NCBI GenBank assembly: GCA_951640195.1
Contig: OX621163.1
Coordinates: forward strand, 620,001-684,000
From: Porpolomopsis calyptriformis
Lineage: Eukaryota > Basidiomycota > Agaricomycetes > Agaricales > Hygrophoraceae
Direction of reading: 5' to 3'
Length of the DNA: 64,000 nucleotides
The position numbers were made by a program, and so were the translations under genes. Under the pieces are notes generated by a model. It ran no database searches. It was not told the origin of the DNA and saw nothing but the letters and a program-made list of their open reading frames with translations. Below are positions 55,600 through 64,000 of this stretch, piece after piece (within the stretch, counting starts at the first letter, position 1; every line of letters begins with the position of its first letter).

Positions 55600-56320
55600 T
55601 GTTAAGGCACAGGGATCTCCCAGTTGGCTTAGTGTGCTCAACGGAAAGAACCAAGACTCCAACCAAAGGTTAGAAGGGTGTCACAAATCTGAAATTCTGT
55701 CAGAGATATATTTTTTCTTTTTCCTTTGCTCGTCTGTTCCTATTTACATCAGACAGTTTACATCAATAGCCGCTTAGCCACCCAAGCTCCGCTTAGTAAT
55801 AGAAGGTGACCAAGCCATATCTATATTTAGTCTACCATCACTCTCCTTATCTACATGACTCATCCATAGTCATTACGACTCACACATAGTCAGTATGACT
55901 CATACTTAGCTAGTATATAAAGCTAGCAGTAGATAGACTTAGGATAAGTCTGTTTCTTTCGTTAACACCCCAATCAGTAGTCTTCCAACCCTTTAAAACC
56001 CTACACCCAGAGCCTGAAGTAAAACCTTGCGATCAACCCTAGACTGCCGTCTAACAAAGGGGGGTGTCTTTGTTGAGATCAAAACTAGGGAATACAAACT
56101 CTGACTATGCTACTTATCTGCTCTGAGTTTGAATTCTATGACTGAACAATGATCCATGGAATGGCTGACTCAGCTGCTGCACAACTGTGGATGATGTCAG
56201 AGCTGACCAATGGCAGTAATCCCTCTAATCAACAAATAAGAAAGGAAGGTGGTGGGTGGATAAGACAAGATTAGATGGGTTGCAATAAGATAAAACGAAA
56301 AACATGGACGCATCGTAACA
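55600..56320 (-). repeat. GyD 5' LTR, itself interrupted
   Basis: TGTTAAGGCAC..GCATCGTAACA in plus reading. Without the 55679-56056 insert and one AAGGG it matches the 353-bp solo LTR at 11369-11721. The outer flank CAGGG leads straight into GyE integrase. Confidence 0.92.
55679..56056 (+). mobile_element. Solo GyB LTR (378 bp) inside the GyD LTR
   Basis: TGTCACAAATCTG..CGTCTAACA, duplication AAGGG at 55674-55678 and 56057-56061. Inverted relative to 22091-22448 and extended by about 20 bp at the U3 end. TGAGTCA/TGACTCA motifs and TATATAAAG near 55915. Confidence 0.94.
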
Positions 56321-59150
56321 CAGGGGGTCGAAGGGATGAAGCAGGGTCTTTGCAGGCAGGTGAGATGCCTTGGTGCATTAACAGGTCTCACAGCCGGAGA
56401 TGTATTGTTTCACATCTCAATGGATGGTAGGCTACCAGTAATCGCGACAGAGAACTTTGGCAGTCTTGAAGGGGCTGTAATGTCCTGACAAGGGATTGTC
56501 ATGATACCGAGAGATGATCTCACCATGAAGAGGTTTGTCGACTGAGATGTAAATCTGATCATTGAAAGTGAGAATACTATCATGTTGAGTCTTCCAATTG
56601 TGTTCTTGTTTTCTGTGAGAGAATGTAATGGAGTCTTCCCTGTTCCAGTAAGAATCCTTGATGCATGAGCAAAAGTGGTTGGGTTCAATGTCAAATTGAA
56701 CCAGTTAGAGGTCTATAATGGGGTGAGAAGAAGCGGAAAAAAGAGAGTTGGGCAAGAGAATCATGTCATCATTATTGTCCACCCCCTTTTCAAAACCCAG
56801 TTGTCTCGACAGGATGTCAGCCTTCGAGTTAGCCTTACCAGCAACATGATGAAGGGTGAAATGGAAGTCCTGCAACTCTGTAAGCTAATGAGCTTGCTGT
56901 CTGTTGAGTTTCTGCGGCTTCTTGAAGTATTGGAGGTTGGTGTGGTTGGTCCAAACCTCAAAGACTTGCCTGGCAGATAACAGATGTTTGCAGAATTCTT
57001 GCAGGGCAGTCATTATTGCGAGGAGTTTGTGATCGTAAATTTGGTAATTTCATTCCACAGGACTGAACAATTTTGAGAGGAATCCAATAGGCTTCCAGAT
57101 GTTTTCTTGTTTTTGTAAAAGTATAGTGCCTAGAGTGTATTCAGAGGCATTAGTCTCGACACAGAGTAGGTCGTAATTGTTTGTGATGGAAAGAACAGGA
57201 GTGGAGGTAATGATTGTTTTGAGGATGTTAAAGGCATCCTGGCATTGATCAGTCCATTCAAAGGGAGTGTTCCCAGTGAAGATATTAAGAGGGCGAGCGA
57301 TACTAGCAAAATGGTGGATAAAGCGATGATAGAAGTTGCAAAATCCAAGGAAAGACTGAATGTTACATTTGCAGGTCAGGGTCGGCCAGTCAGTAATGCC
57401 TTGAACCTTGATCAGATCTATTTTGACTTGGCCTTTGGAGACGACGACTCCAAGGTATTCCACTTGTTTTTGATCAAATTCACACTTGTCAGGCTTGAGA
57501 TAGAGTTTGTGTTTGTGAAGTAGGGACATGACTTCATGGATGTGCCAGTGGTGTGTCTCGAGATCCTTGTCGAAGATCAGTATATCATTGATGTAAATCA
57601 GTATATAACCTTGGTGGATCTGAATGTGGAAGATGTTATTCATCATCATCTGAAAGGTTGAAGGCAAGTTCATAAGTCCAAAGAACATGACTAAGGGTTC
57701 GAATAAGCCACAGTTGGTCCTGAATGTGGCTTTGTACTCATCGCCTTCCTTGATGCGAATGTTGTTGTAGCCCCAGTGGATGTCCAGCTTGGTAAAGTAG
57801 CAGGCATTCTGCAGAGCATCGATGAGTTTGGTGATCAAGGGGAGGGGGTAGCAATTCTTGATAGTTATGTCATTCAGTTTCCAGTAATCTTGAATCAGGT
57901 GTAATCAACCATCTTTCTTCTTGATGAAGAAGAAGGGGGAAGCAATGGGGGAGATTGAAGGGCAGATTCATCCAGTACAGAGGTTTTCTTCAAGGAATTC
58001 GTCAAGTTGTGAGTGTTTATCAACACTGAGGGGATAGATCTTGCAATCAAGCTTCTCTTCAGTACCTGGGAGTAGTTTGATCACGTGATCCCACAGATGA
58101 GGGGGTGGCAGCTCATCAAAGTCTTTCTTGGTGAAGATGTCCTGGAATTTGTGAAGGTAATTGGGGATGATGTCCTTCTAATCGCGATCCTTCTTCTGGG
58201 TCTTAGCAGCTTTGATTGCGAGTTCCTGTGACTTGGTGGTCATTAACTGAATCTGGATGGCAGGAGTGAGATCAATTATGAGCAGATCATCATCATCTTC
58301 CAGAGTGAGGTTGTTGATATTGAAGGAGTTGACAGAGGGATAACAGTCTGGAGGACATTGGTTGAAATTGAGGGTACCAGCCTTCCAATCCACAGAGGGG
58401 TTATAAGTCTTGAGCTAATCATGTCTGAGGAAGATTTGTCCTTTGCTGAGGTTGGTGACACCGAAATTGATCTGTTCCACATGGGTTCCAACTTGCAACT
58501 CAAGGGTGACCATTTCCGAGATAGAACCTTCAGTATTGGGTTGACCGTCAGCATTATGTACTGGAATAGGTCAAGCGAGAGGGGTTGTGTGGAGATCACA
58601 ATCGCAAATGTACTTAACATCAATGCAAGAGCCTTTGCATCTGCTGTCAATGAGAGCGGTGGCAGTATGCTCTGCACGATTGTCCAAGGTGACAAGATGA
58701 GCTTTGAGCATGAGTTAACTTCCCTTGGAGCTGCGAATGAAGACGTGGGGTTATTTAAGTTCATTCAAGGCTCAGATGGCATTCTCTGGGGAGAGGGCAG
58801 TGATTTCATCAATGGTAGACTGTACTATCTCACATGAGCATGCTGGGTGAGACCAGTATTGAAGAATAGAGATTACTGAATTAGCATTGCCTTTAATAGT
58901 GTTAATAATGTCTTAAGGAGTTGAAAGAGAGTTGACATCAATTGAATTGACAGAAAGAGACAATGATTTGGGAGTGGGAGTTTCAGGGTGTTCAACATGT
59001 TCATCTGATAAGGCAGGTCTCAGAGGGGGAGAAATGATGGGGGTATTTGATTCAGGTATACTGGGTACTGTACATGCTGTTGTGGTAGATAAAAGAGAAA
59101 TGTCTGATATGAGAGTGTTCTGCTAGAGCAAACAACTTCCAGTTGAATGA
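56321..59150 (-). pseudogene. pol: GyE pol
   Basis: Minus: integrase zinc-region remnant and HGEIISRYHDNPLSGHY near 56500; RNase H VETNASEYTLGTI near 57150; RT KLDIHWGYNNIRIKEGD near 57775, catalytic box LIYINDILIF near 57590 (YIDD changed to YIND); protease TALIDSRCKGSCIDVKY near 58650 (DSG changed to DSR). All three changes are G-to-A in coding reading. Multiple stops. Confidence 0.87.
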
Positions 59151-59482
59151 AGGGAATGCATCTTCATCGACTGTCGACAAAATCCCATTTATCATTGAGA
59201 GTGGGGGTATCATTCACCAAGCTGTGCTCCTCTGTGGAAAGGAGGTTCTTCAGCTTGTCCAATTCCGACACAGTCATGTTATAGAAGAGAGTGCGGATAT
59301 TAACTGTGGCCTTCTCCTTGGGACAATCCCATCAGAAGTGTCTGACTTCTCCACAGTTAAAGCAATGATGGACTTGATGCATCTTGTCGATATCCATGGG
59401 CTTTCCCTGACCACCATGAATGATCCCGGTAGGGACATAACAATCTTCAGAGGGTTGACCTTGAGGATGAGACAGAAGAGTC
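59151..59482 (-). pseudogene. gag: GyE gag, knuckle region
   Basis: Minus: ISTRCIKSIIAL shadows aside, the gag frame gives MDIDKMHQVHHCFNCGEVRHF, stop, DCPKEKA (59310-59400), a decayed CCHC knuckle equivalent to 43200-43260 of GyD. Cut by LTR-F copy h. Confidence 0.78.
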
Positions 59483-61196
59483 TGTCACAACTGTAGTTGC
59501 AGGTCTTTTCATTAATCACAAGGCAGGCCTTGGAGCTTAATAGGTCTAAGAGGATATAGAAAAATGTTCTGACAGGAATGTCTTTGTATAGGGTTATGAT
59601 TCCTTCACTGTTTAATCTGAGTTCTATAAAGAAGTTCTGTTGTGGATTGAATCCGTTGCATGCCTCTGCTGAGAGTTTTGGGAATATAGGCATGAACAGC
59701 TGGCTCAATTGATTTAGGGTTGTGTTTCTCCTTCCTTGTTCTGATGGAAAGGAAGTCTGATGATTCTGATTGCATTCATGCTACTACAAGTAATCTCACA
59801 GGAGGATGAAGTGATGATCCACTTTACCCTCAGAGTTTATATAGTATTTCTAAAATAGGAGTCATTATGAGTCAGCCTCCGCAGTCACCCCTTTTTTCTA
59901 TTGTTTACAGCCTCCAATTTAAGGTTTGCTATTGTTCCTAGTCATACTGCAGAAGGCTGTGTGCTTCTGATAACTCAACTCTATTGGGCACAGCTTTCCA
60001 CAGTATCAGACTGTGTTGTCTCATGACTTATTCCTATTGTTCTTCTGGTCATGAGATCGTCGTTGTTTCTATTTCTTGTCCAGCATATCGGGTTTCTCTT
60101 CTTCAACTGAGGAAGCTCCTTTTGGTCTTCCCTTTGTCTATAGGCATATAAAAGGTGAGGGGTTGTATTCCTATGCTTCAGTTCAATCCTTGTTTGATTA
60201 TTATGACTTCCTCCCAAAGCTACTACATTCGATTCTTCAAGCAGTCTGGGGTTGTGCATTGCACTGCCCCTGTCTTTCTCAACTGCAATTCATTCCACTA
60301 CTACCTTCAGTGTATCCCTTCTGATGCCGACCTCTGCTAGTCCTCCTTCTCCTGTTTCACTTGTAGTGGCAAGCACAAAGTCAAGAAGTGCCTGTTCGTT
60401 CACTGGCCAATCCAGCATACTTGTGGTCTGATGGAGGATCCACTTGGTAAGTATCTTGTTTTGTCTTTATTAGTCTTTGTTTGTTGATAATGGGCTTTCC
60501 TTCTTTTAGCTTGGGATAATGATGCCCCTCCCCCTACTTCCCTGCTCCCTTTGGATGAGCAGGTTAATTGGGGGTCAGATAAGTGGGTGGACTCCCTTCC
60601 AGCTGCTAAAGGGGAGGTTGTTGACTGGGCTGCCAGTCCCCCCTTCCGTCCTTGGACCCCTAGTCCATTAAGTCCTATATCTAGTGGTAATACTCTCAAC
60701 TCTCTCGCTCTCTTCATGATTGCTAACTCCTTATCTTTTAGTTGAAGATTTGTCCTTGTCATCAACCAATGTTAACATCAAGATTGAGGAGGAAGAAGTT
60801 CCTCCTAGTTTGTTATGGAGTCCCACCAATGATTGGTTGGGTGAAGAAGCAAGGAAGATAGCAATGAGTTTCATCGAAGGGAAGGCTGCTGAGTTACAGG
60901 CCTCCAGTGGTGATACCAATGGGGCAATCTATTGGGGGAATAAGTTGGCCACATTAGATGGCCAAGTAGTCTCTAGTTTTGTGGAGTTTTTGAGGGATAG
61001 TATAGCGCAAGAGATAGCCAAGATAGATTAGTTTAATATAGCTAATCAGACATGGACTCCCTCTTCCTGTATAAATAGTCTGCTGCCAATAAGGACTGCC
61101 CCTTCCCAAAGAGAACAGCCATAAGAACGAAGAAAAGCAAAGAAAAGAGAGGAAAAGAATGGAATTTAAAAGAGTGAATGCCAATTTCATGACAGA
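59483..61196 (-). mobile_element. Solo LTR-F copy h
   Basis: 1714 bp, TGTCACAACTG..TTTCATGACA, duplication GAGTC at 59478-59482 and 61197-61201. More diverged than copies e-g. Confidence 0.95.
60203..61031 (+). pseudogene. LTR-F gene, copy h (one stop)
   Basis: Exons 60203-60446, 60510-60686, 60742-61031 with intact splice sites. TATAAAA near 60147. One codon shorter in exon 1 and a TGG-to-TAG stop after DADLC, just before the knuckle (CFTCSGKHKVKKC). Exons 2 and 3 open to the full-length end QEIAKID. Confidence 0.82.
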
Positions 61197-61382
61197 GTCT
61201 GGGGGACAAATCGCGAGGTGGAAGTGACTAGCCTTCGGGTTGATTCTTGTGGTCAGAAATGTTTATGGAGTTGTCTGATAGCCAAAGCCTTGTTGCAATA
61301 GGCTGCCCAAGTAGTGGGGAGGGGAGGATTCAAATAGAGTTAGCGAACAATGTTGCAATGGATGTTCTTCTGGAAAATGCAG
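61197..61382 (-). pseudogene. gag: GyE gag fragment
   Basis: Minus text NIHCNIVR, stop, LYLNPPLPTTWAAYCNKALA matches GyD gag near 43480-43510. Bounded by copy h and the GyT-like LTR. Confidence 0.78.
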
Positions 61383-61935
61383 TGATACAACCCCTTGGTC
61401 CCCTGAGCTCCGGAGTACATCAACATGATCCCCCAGATGTCCACTACACTGCTATGATGTCCCCAACTATGCAATTTGGCTTCCTGTCTAGCGATTTATC
61501 TCCAAATTCTCTGAATTTCTTCAAATTCTTCGATCCTTTGATTCGCAATCGCAGCTCATATTAAAGGATGCATCTGATAGCCAGACATCTATTGTGTATA
61601 TCTTCATCGTTTCCATTGACCCTTTCACTGGTGGCTTCATTCCGAAGTCTCATCCCTTTACTATATAGCATATAAAGGGATCTTTGTTTTCACAGATATA
61701 TTTACTTGTAGATATGTTTGTATCATAGAGAAGGAAGATATATTCCATCGTCCCATGTCTAGTCCTTCATGTTTGAGCCTCTTCGATCGCCTCTAGCACT
61801 CTAGAGAGTGCTCCGAATTTCCAATTTCTTCTATTTCTTCAATTTTCACGATTTCTTTGATAGCTCCTTTCTATTGTGCCTCCCATCATCTCTCAGGGCA
61901 GATTCCAGAGCTCAGACAGCTCCACATCGCATCGG
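61383..61935 (+). repeat. Diverged GyT-like LTR
   Basis: Begins TGATACAACCCCTTGG, close to the GyT LTR start TGATACGACCCCTCCG, and shares a CATATAAAGGGATC promoter-like region (61668-61685). It interrupts GyE gag: the frame AARIK resumes at about 61950. The 3' border and duplication are unclear, so the right coordinate is approximate. Confidence 0.6.
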
Positions 61936-63130
61936 CGGATGATGTCTTTATCCTGGCTGCTGAGGCCAGCAAGTTTTGCCTTCATCATAAATTTGACAAC
62001 ATACTCTATGATTAACATGGATCTCTGTGCCATTGTTTCGACTTCTTTGTGGGCATGTTGTTCCAAGGCAGTATCCCTGAAGCTGTTATTGAGGCCAAGC
62101 TTGAAGTCAGCCCAAGAAGGAAAGGGGATGGGGTCGCCATCATCATCTGTAGCATCGAGGTAGTCATCGGCGAACTATTGGGCCCAGATAGCAGTGGTCC
62201 CTTCCTTCATGTAGGAGAGGGTGACAAGCGCACGTTTGGTGGCATCAGTGATACCTCAGCTGGTCAAGAAGATGATGACCTGTTGATACTAGTCCTTGTA
62301 GACCTTGGGATCACTATTGAAGGTGCTGGGTTCAGCCAATTTGATTTTACTTGTGGTAGTGGCCATGAGTGGAACAAGTGGGAGATTAACTGGGGGCAAA
62401 GGGGGAGGAGGTATTGGGGGACTTGGATTGGGATTGGGGTTCATGTCATAGAGGGGAGCAGATAGCTCTCAAGGGGAAGGACTTGGTTTTCTTGAGGAGA
62501 GAGAAGATGGAGCAGAAGGAGGTAGGCCTGAAGGTTCAGGTTTGGGTTCGAATTCTATGGAAGCAATTCGTTGCTTTCCCTGGGTGGTAGGTTGCAGGAA
62601 AGGTGATTCAACTGGTGAAGTGGGAGTTTATCAAGGTCGGAGACCTAGAAAGGAGAACGAGACTGGAGTCCAAGGGTTTGGAGGTATAAAGGACTCTGAT
62701 GTGAGTGTAGACAAGGAAGAAAGAGAAGGAAGGAGTTGGGACAAAAGAGGCAAGTGGATCTCAAGTTGATCCTTAGGTGCGTCTTCATACTTGAGTTCCT
62801 CTTCGGGTTCCAAGGTGCTGTATGAGGGTCTTTATGATGGGTGAGACATAATGGTTAGTAGTCAAGTATGAGATGGATTTCTCACACATCTTGAGTTTCA
62901 CATTATTGAAAGATGAAAATGATAGGGATGACAGCTCGTTCTGTTAGCAATGAGGATGATGAATGTGAATGCGGACTTGGAGGTGGATGACCAGCTCTAC
63001 TTCAAGGAGTGTAGCAGGGTCAGATGGATTCTCAATTGGGAATAATGGAGCAGTATCAAAAGATTCCTTGGATGAGGACGACGAAGGGGACAGAGGCAGA
63101 GATGGGGTGAGGTCAGGTTCAAGGAATTTG
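61936..63130 (-). pseudogene. gag: GyE gag, capsid and N-terminal part
   Basis: Minus: LLASAARIKT near 61960, capsid remnants, GLRPRKENE-type antisense excluded; the gag frame shows SKESFDTAPLFP and SDPATLLEVE near 63040 and KFLEPDLTP near 63115, matching GyD 55150-55230. Several stops. The N-terminus is cut by copy i. Confidence 0.75.
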
Positions 63131-64000
63131 TGTCATGAAATTGGCGTTCACTCTCTTAAAATTCCTCTCTTTTCTTCATTCTTTTCTTTTCTTTCTTATA
63201 CCAATTCTTTTGGAAGGGAGGCTGTCTTTATTGGCAGCAGAAACTACTTGTACGAAAGGAGGAATCCATGTCCGACTAGCTAATTATACTAGTCCGTCTT
63301 GGCAATCTCCTGCACCATACTATCCCTCAAGAACTCTACAAAACTCGACACTACTTGACCATCTATTGCGGCCAACTTATTACCCCAGTAGATTGCCCCA
63401 TTGGTGTCACCACTGGAGGCCTGCAACTTGGCAGCCTTCCCTTCAATGAAACTCATCGCTATCTTTCTCGCTTCCTCACCCAACCAATCGTTGGTGGGAC
63501 TCCATAACAAACTGGGAGGAACTTCTTCCTCCTCGATCTTGACGTTGACGTTGGTCAACGACGACGACAAATCTTCGACTAAAAAAGACAGGGAATCAGC
63601 AACTATGAAGAGAGCGAGAGAGTTAAAGGCTCACCACTAGACAAAACACTTGTTGGACCAGGGGTCCAAGGACGGAAAGGGGGGCTGGTAGCCAAGTCCT
63701 CAGGCTTAGCATCATCAAAGGGGAGGGGATACCCCCAACGGTCGGAACTCCAATCAACTCGCTCCTCCAAAGGGAGCTTGGAGGTGGGAGGAGGGGCGTC
63801 ATCATCCCAAGCTAAAAAGGGAAAGCCTATTATCAATAAACACAGACTAATAAAGACAAAACAAGATACATACCAAGCGGATCCTCCATCAAGCCACAAA
63901 CATGCTGGATTGGCCAGCGAACATATGGACACTTGCTGACCTTATGCTTGCCACCGCAAGCAAAACAAGAGAAGGAAGACCAGCAGAGGTCAGCGTCGGA
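63131..64000 (+). mobile_element. LTR-F copy i (runs off the window)
   Basis: TGTCATGAAATTGGCG at 63131, orientation like copies b and d. The left flank is ATTTG; its duplication should recur beyond the window if it is a simple solo LTR. Continues unbroken to 64000. Confidence 0.93.
63289..64000 (-). CDS. LTR-borne zinc-knuckle-like protein, copy i (partial)
   Basis: Minus: exon 3 63578-63289, exon 2 63811-63635, exon 1 from 63874 past the window edge. Splice sites are GTATGT and GTGAGC donors with TTTTTAG acceptors. No stop in the visible part; the 3' end is full-form (QEIAKTD). The start codon is expected about 120 bp beyond the window. Confidence 0.75.

Larger units (their letters stand above)
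25613..56320 (-). mobile_element. Ty3/gypsy chromovirus GyD (four coding blocks)
   Basis: Minus-strand element: 5' LTR 55600-56320; gag 55421-54369, 45602-45354 and 43648-43060; pol 43045-40747 and 27686-25613. The breaks are solo LTR-F e, full GyF and GyA2, each with its own TSD. Frames rejoin exactly: DWY then RQVI across GyF, and LTEL then QDFHFTLHH across GyA2. The 3' LTR is lost at copy d. GyD abuts GyE integrase at 56321. Confidence 0.88.
56321..63130 (-). mobile_element. Ty3/gypsy element GyE (partial, GyD family)
   Basis: Minus-strand pol and gag homologous throughout to GyD: integrase zinc region to gag N-terminus. The 3' side is cut by the GyD LTR at 56320, the 5' side by LTR-F copy i at 63131. 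Also broken by LTR-F copy h and a GyT-like LTR. More decayed than GyD. Confidence 0.88.

Noticed and set aside
61383..61935. Clean target duplication for the GyT-like LTR
   Set aside because: No 5-bp match could be found at either plausible right border; kept only as a repeat with approximate end.
1..64000. CRISPR arrays, rRNA, tRNA, or host protein genes
   Set aside because: None seen on either strand; all recognisable coding text belongs to mobile elements.

Overview
The window is an almost gene-free, transposon-packed stretch of a filamentous fungal genome, most likely a basidiomycete (Agaricomycetes). Grounds: nested Ty3/gypsy chromoviruses with chromodomain integrases, a Ty1/copia element and a Helitron helicase; 50-65 nt introns with GT..AG borders; a fungal Zn2Cys6-like cysteine cluster; and decay dominated by C-to-T/G-to-A changes at CpG. 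I see no host housekeeping gene, rRNA, tRNA or CRISPR. Element names used here (HEL, COP, GyA to GyF, GyT, LTR-F) are mine.

Layout, left half. HEL is a minus-strand Helitron helicase remnant at 1-1023 and 23205-23917. It is split by COP, a Ty1/copia element with 112-bp LTRs at 1024-1135 and 23093-23204 and target duplication ACATA. Inside COP lie solo LTR-F copy a (1323-3013, TSD GCATG), GyA1 (3551-9994), an unassigned LTR-like stretch (11255-12521) carrying a solo GyD-type LTR (11369-11721, TSD ACAAT), truncated LTR-F copy b (12522-13609), GyT (13610-18782), a palindromic LTR-F copy c (18783-20200) and GyB (20201-22448).

Layout, right half. GyE (56321-63130, minus) is abutted by GyD (25613-56320, minus). 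GyD is interrupted by GyA2 (27687-40746, plus, TSD GCAAC), which is itself interrupted by GyC (32820-39419, minus, TSD TAGGA). GyD also carries solo LTR-F copy e (43649-45353, TSD CAATC), a complete element GyF (45603-54368, TSD GCGGT), and a solo GyB LTR (55679-56056, TSD AAGGG) inside its own 5' LTR. GyE carries LTR-F copy h (59483-61196, TSD GAGTC), a GyT-like LTR and LTR-F copy i, which runs off the window. Reading frames resume across several of these insertions when the insert and one TSD copy are skipped.

The main discovery. The 1.7-kb repeat seen nine times is the LTR of GyF, because two same-orientation copies flank a gag-pol core within one 5-bp TSD. The LTR carries its own gene on the strand opposite to gag-pol. 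It lies in U3, is driven from its own TATA box divergently from the retroelement promoter, has three exons and two short introns, and encodes an acidic protein of about 237 residues with a shortened zinc-knuckle motif. A second family, GyA, independently carries an antisense two-exon gene between integrase and 3' LTR for a coiled-coil plus Zn2Cys6-like protein.

A second theme is replication. In five families the sequence just inside the 5' LTR is complementary, over 11-12 nt, to a site in the LTR lying about 25-31 bp downstream of a TATA box. That is the signature of Tf1/sushi-type self-priming. GyT instead has a TGG-starting, tRNA-type primer site.
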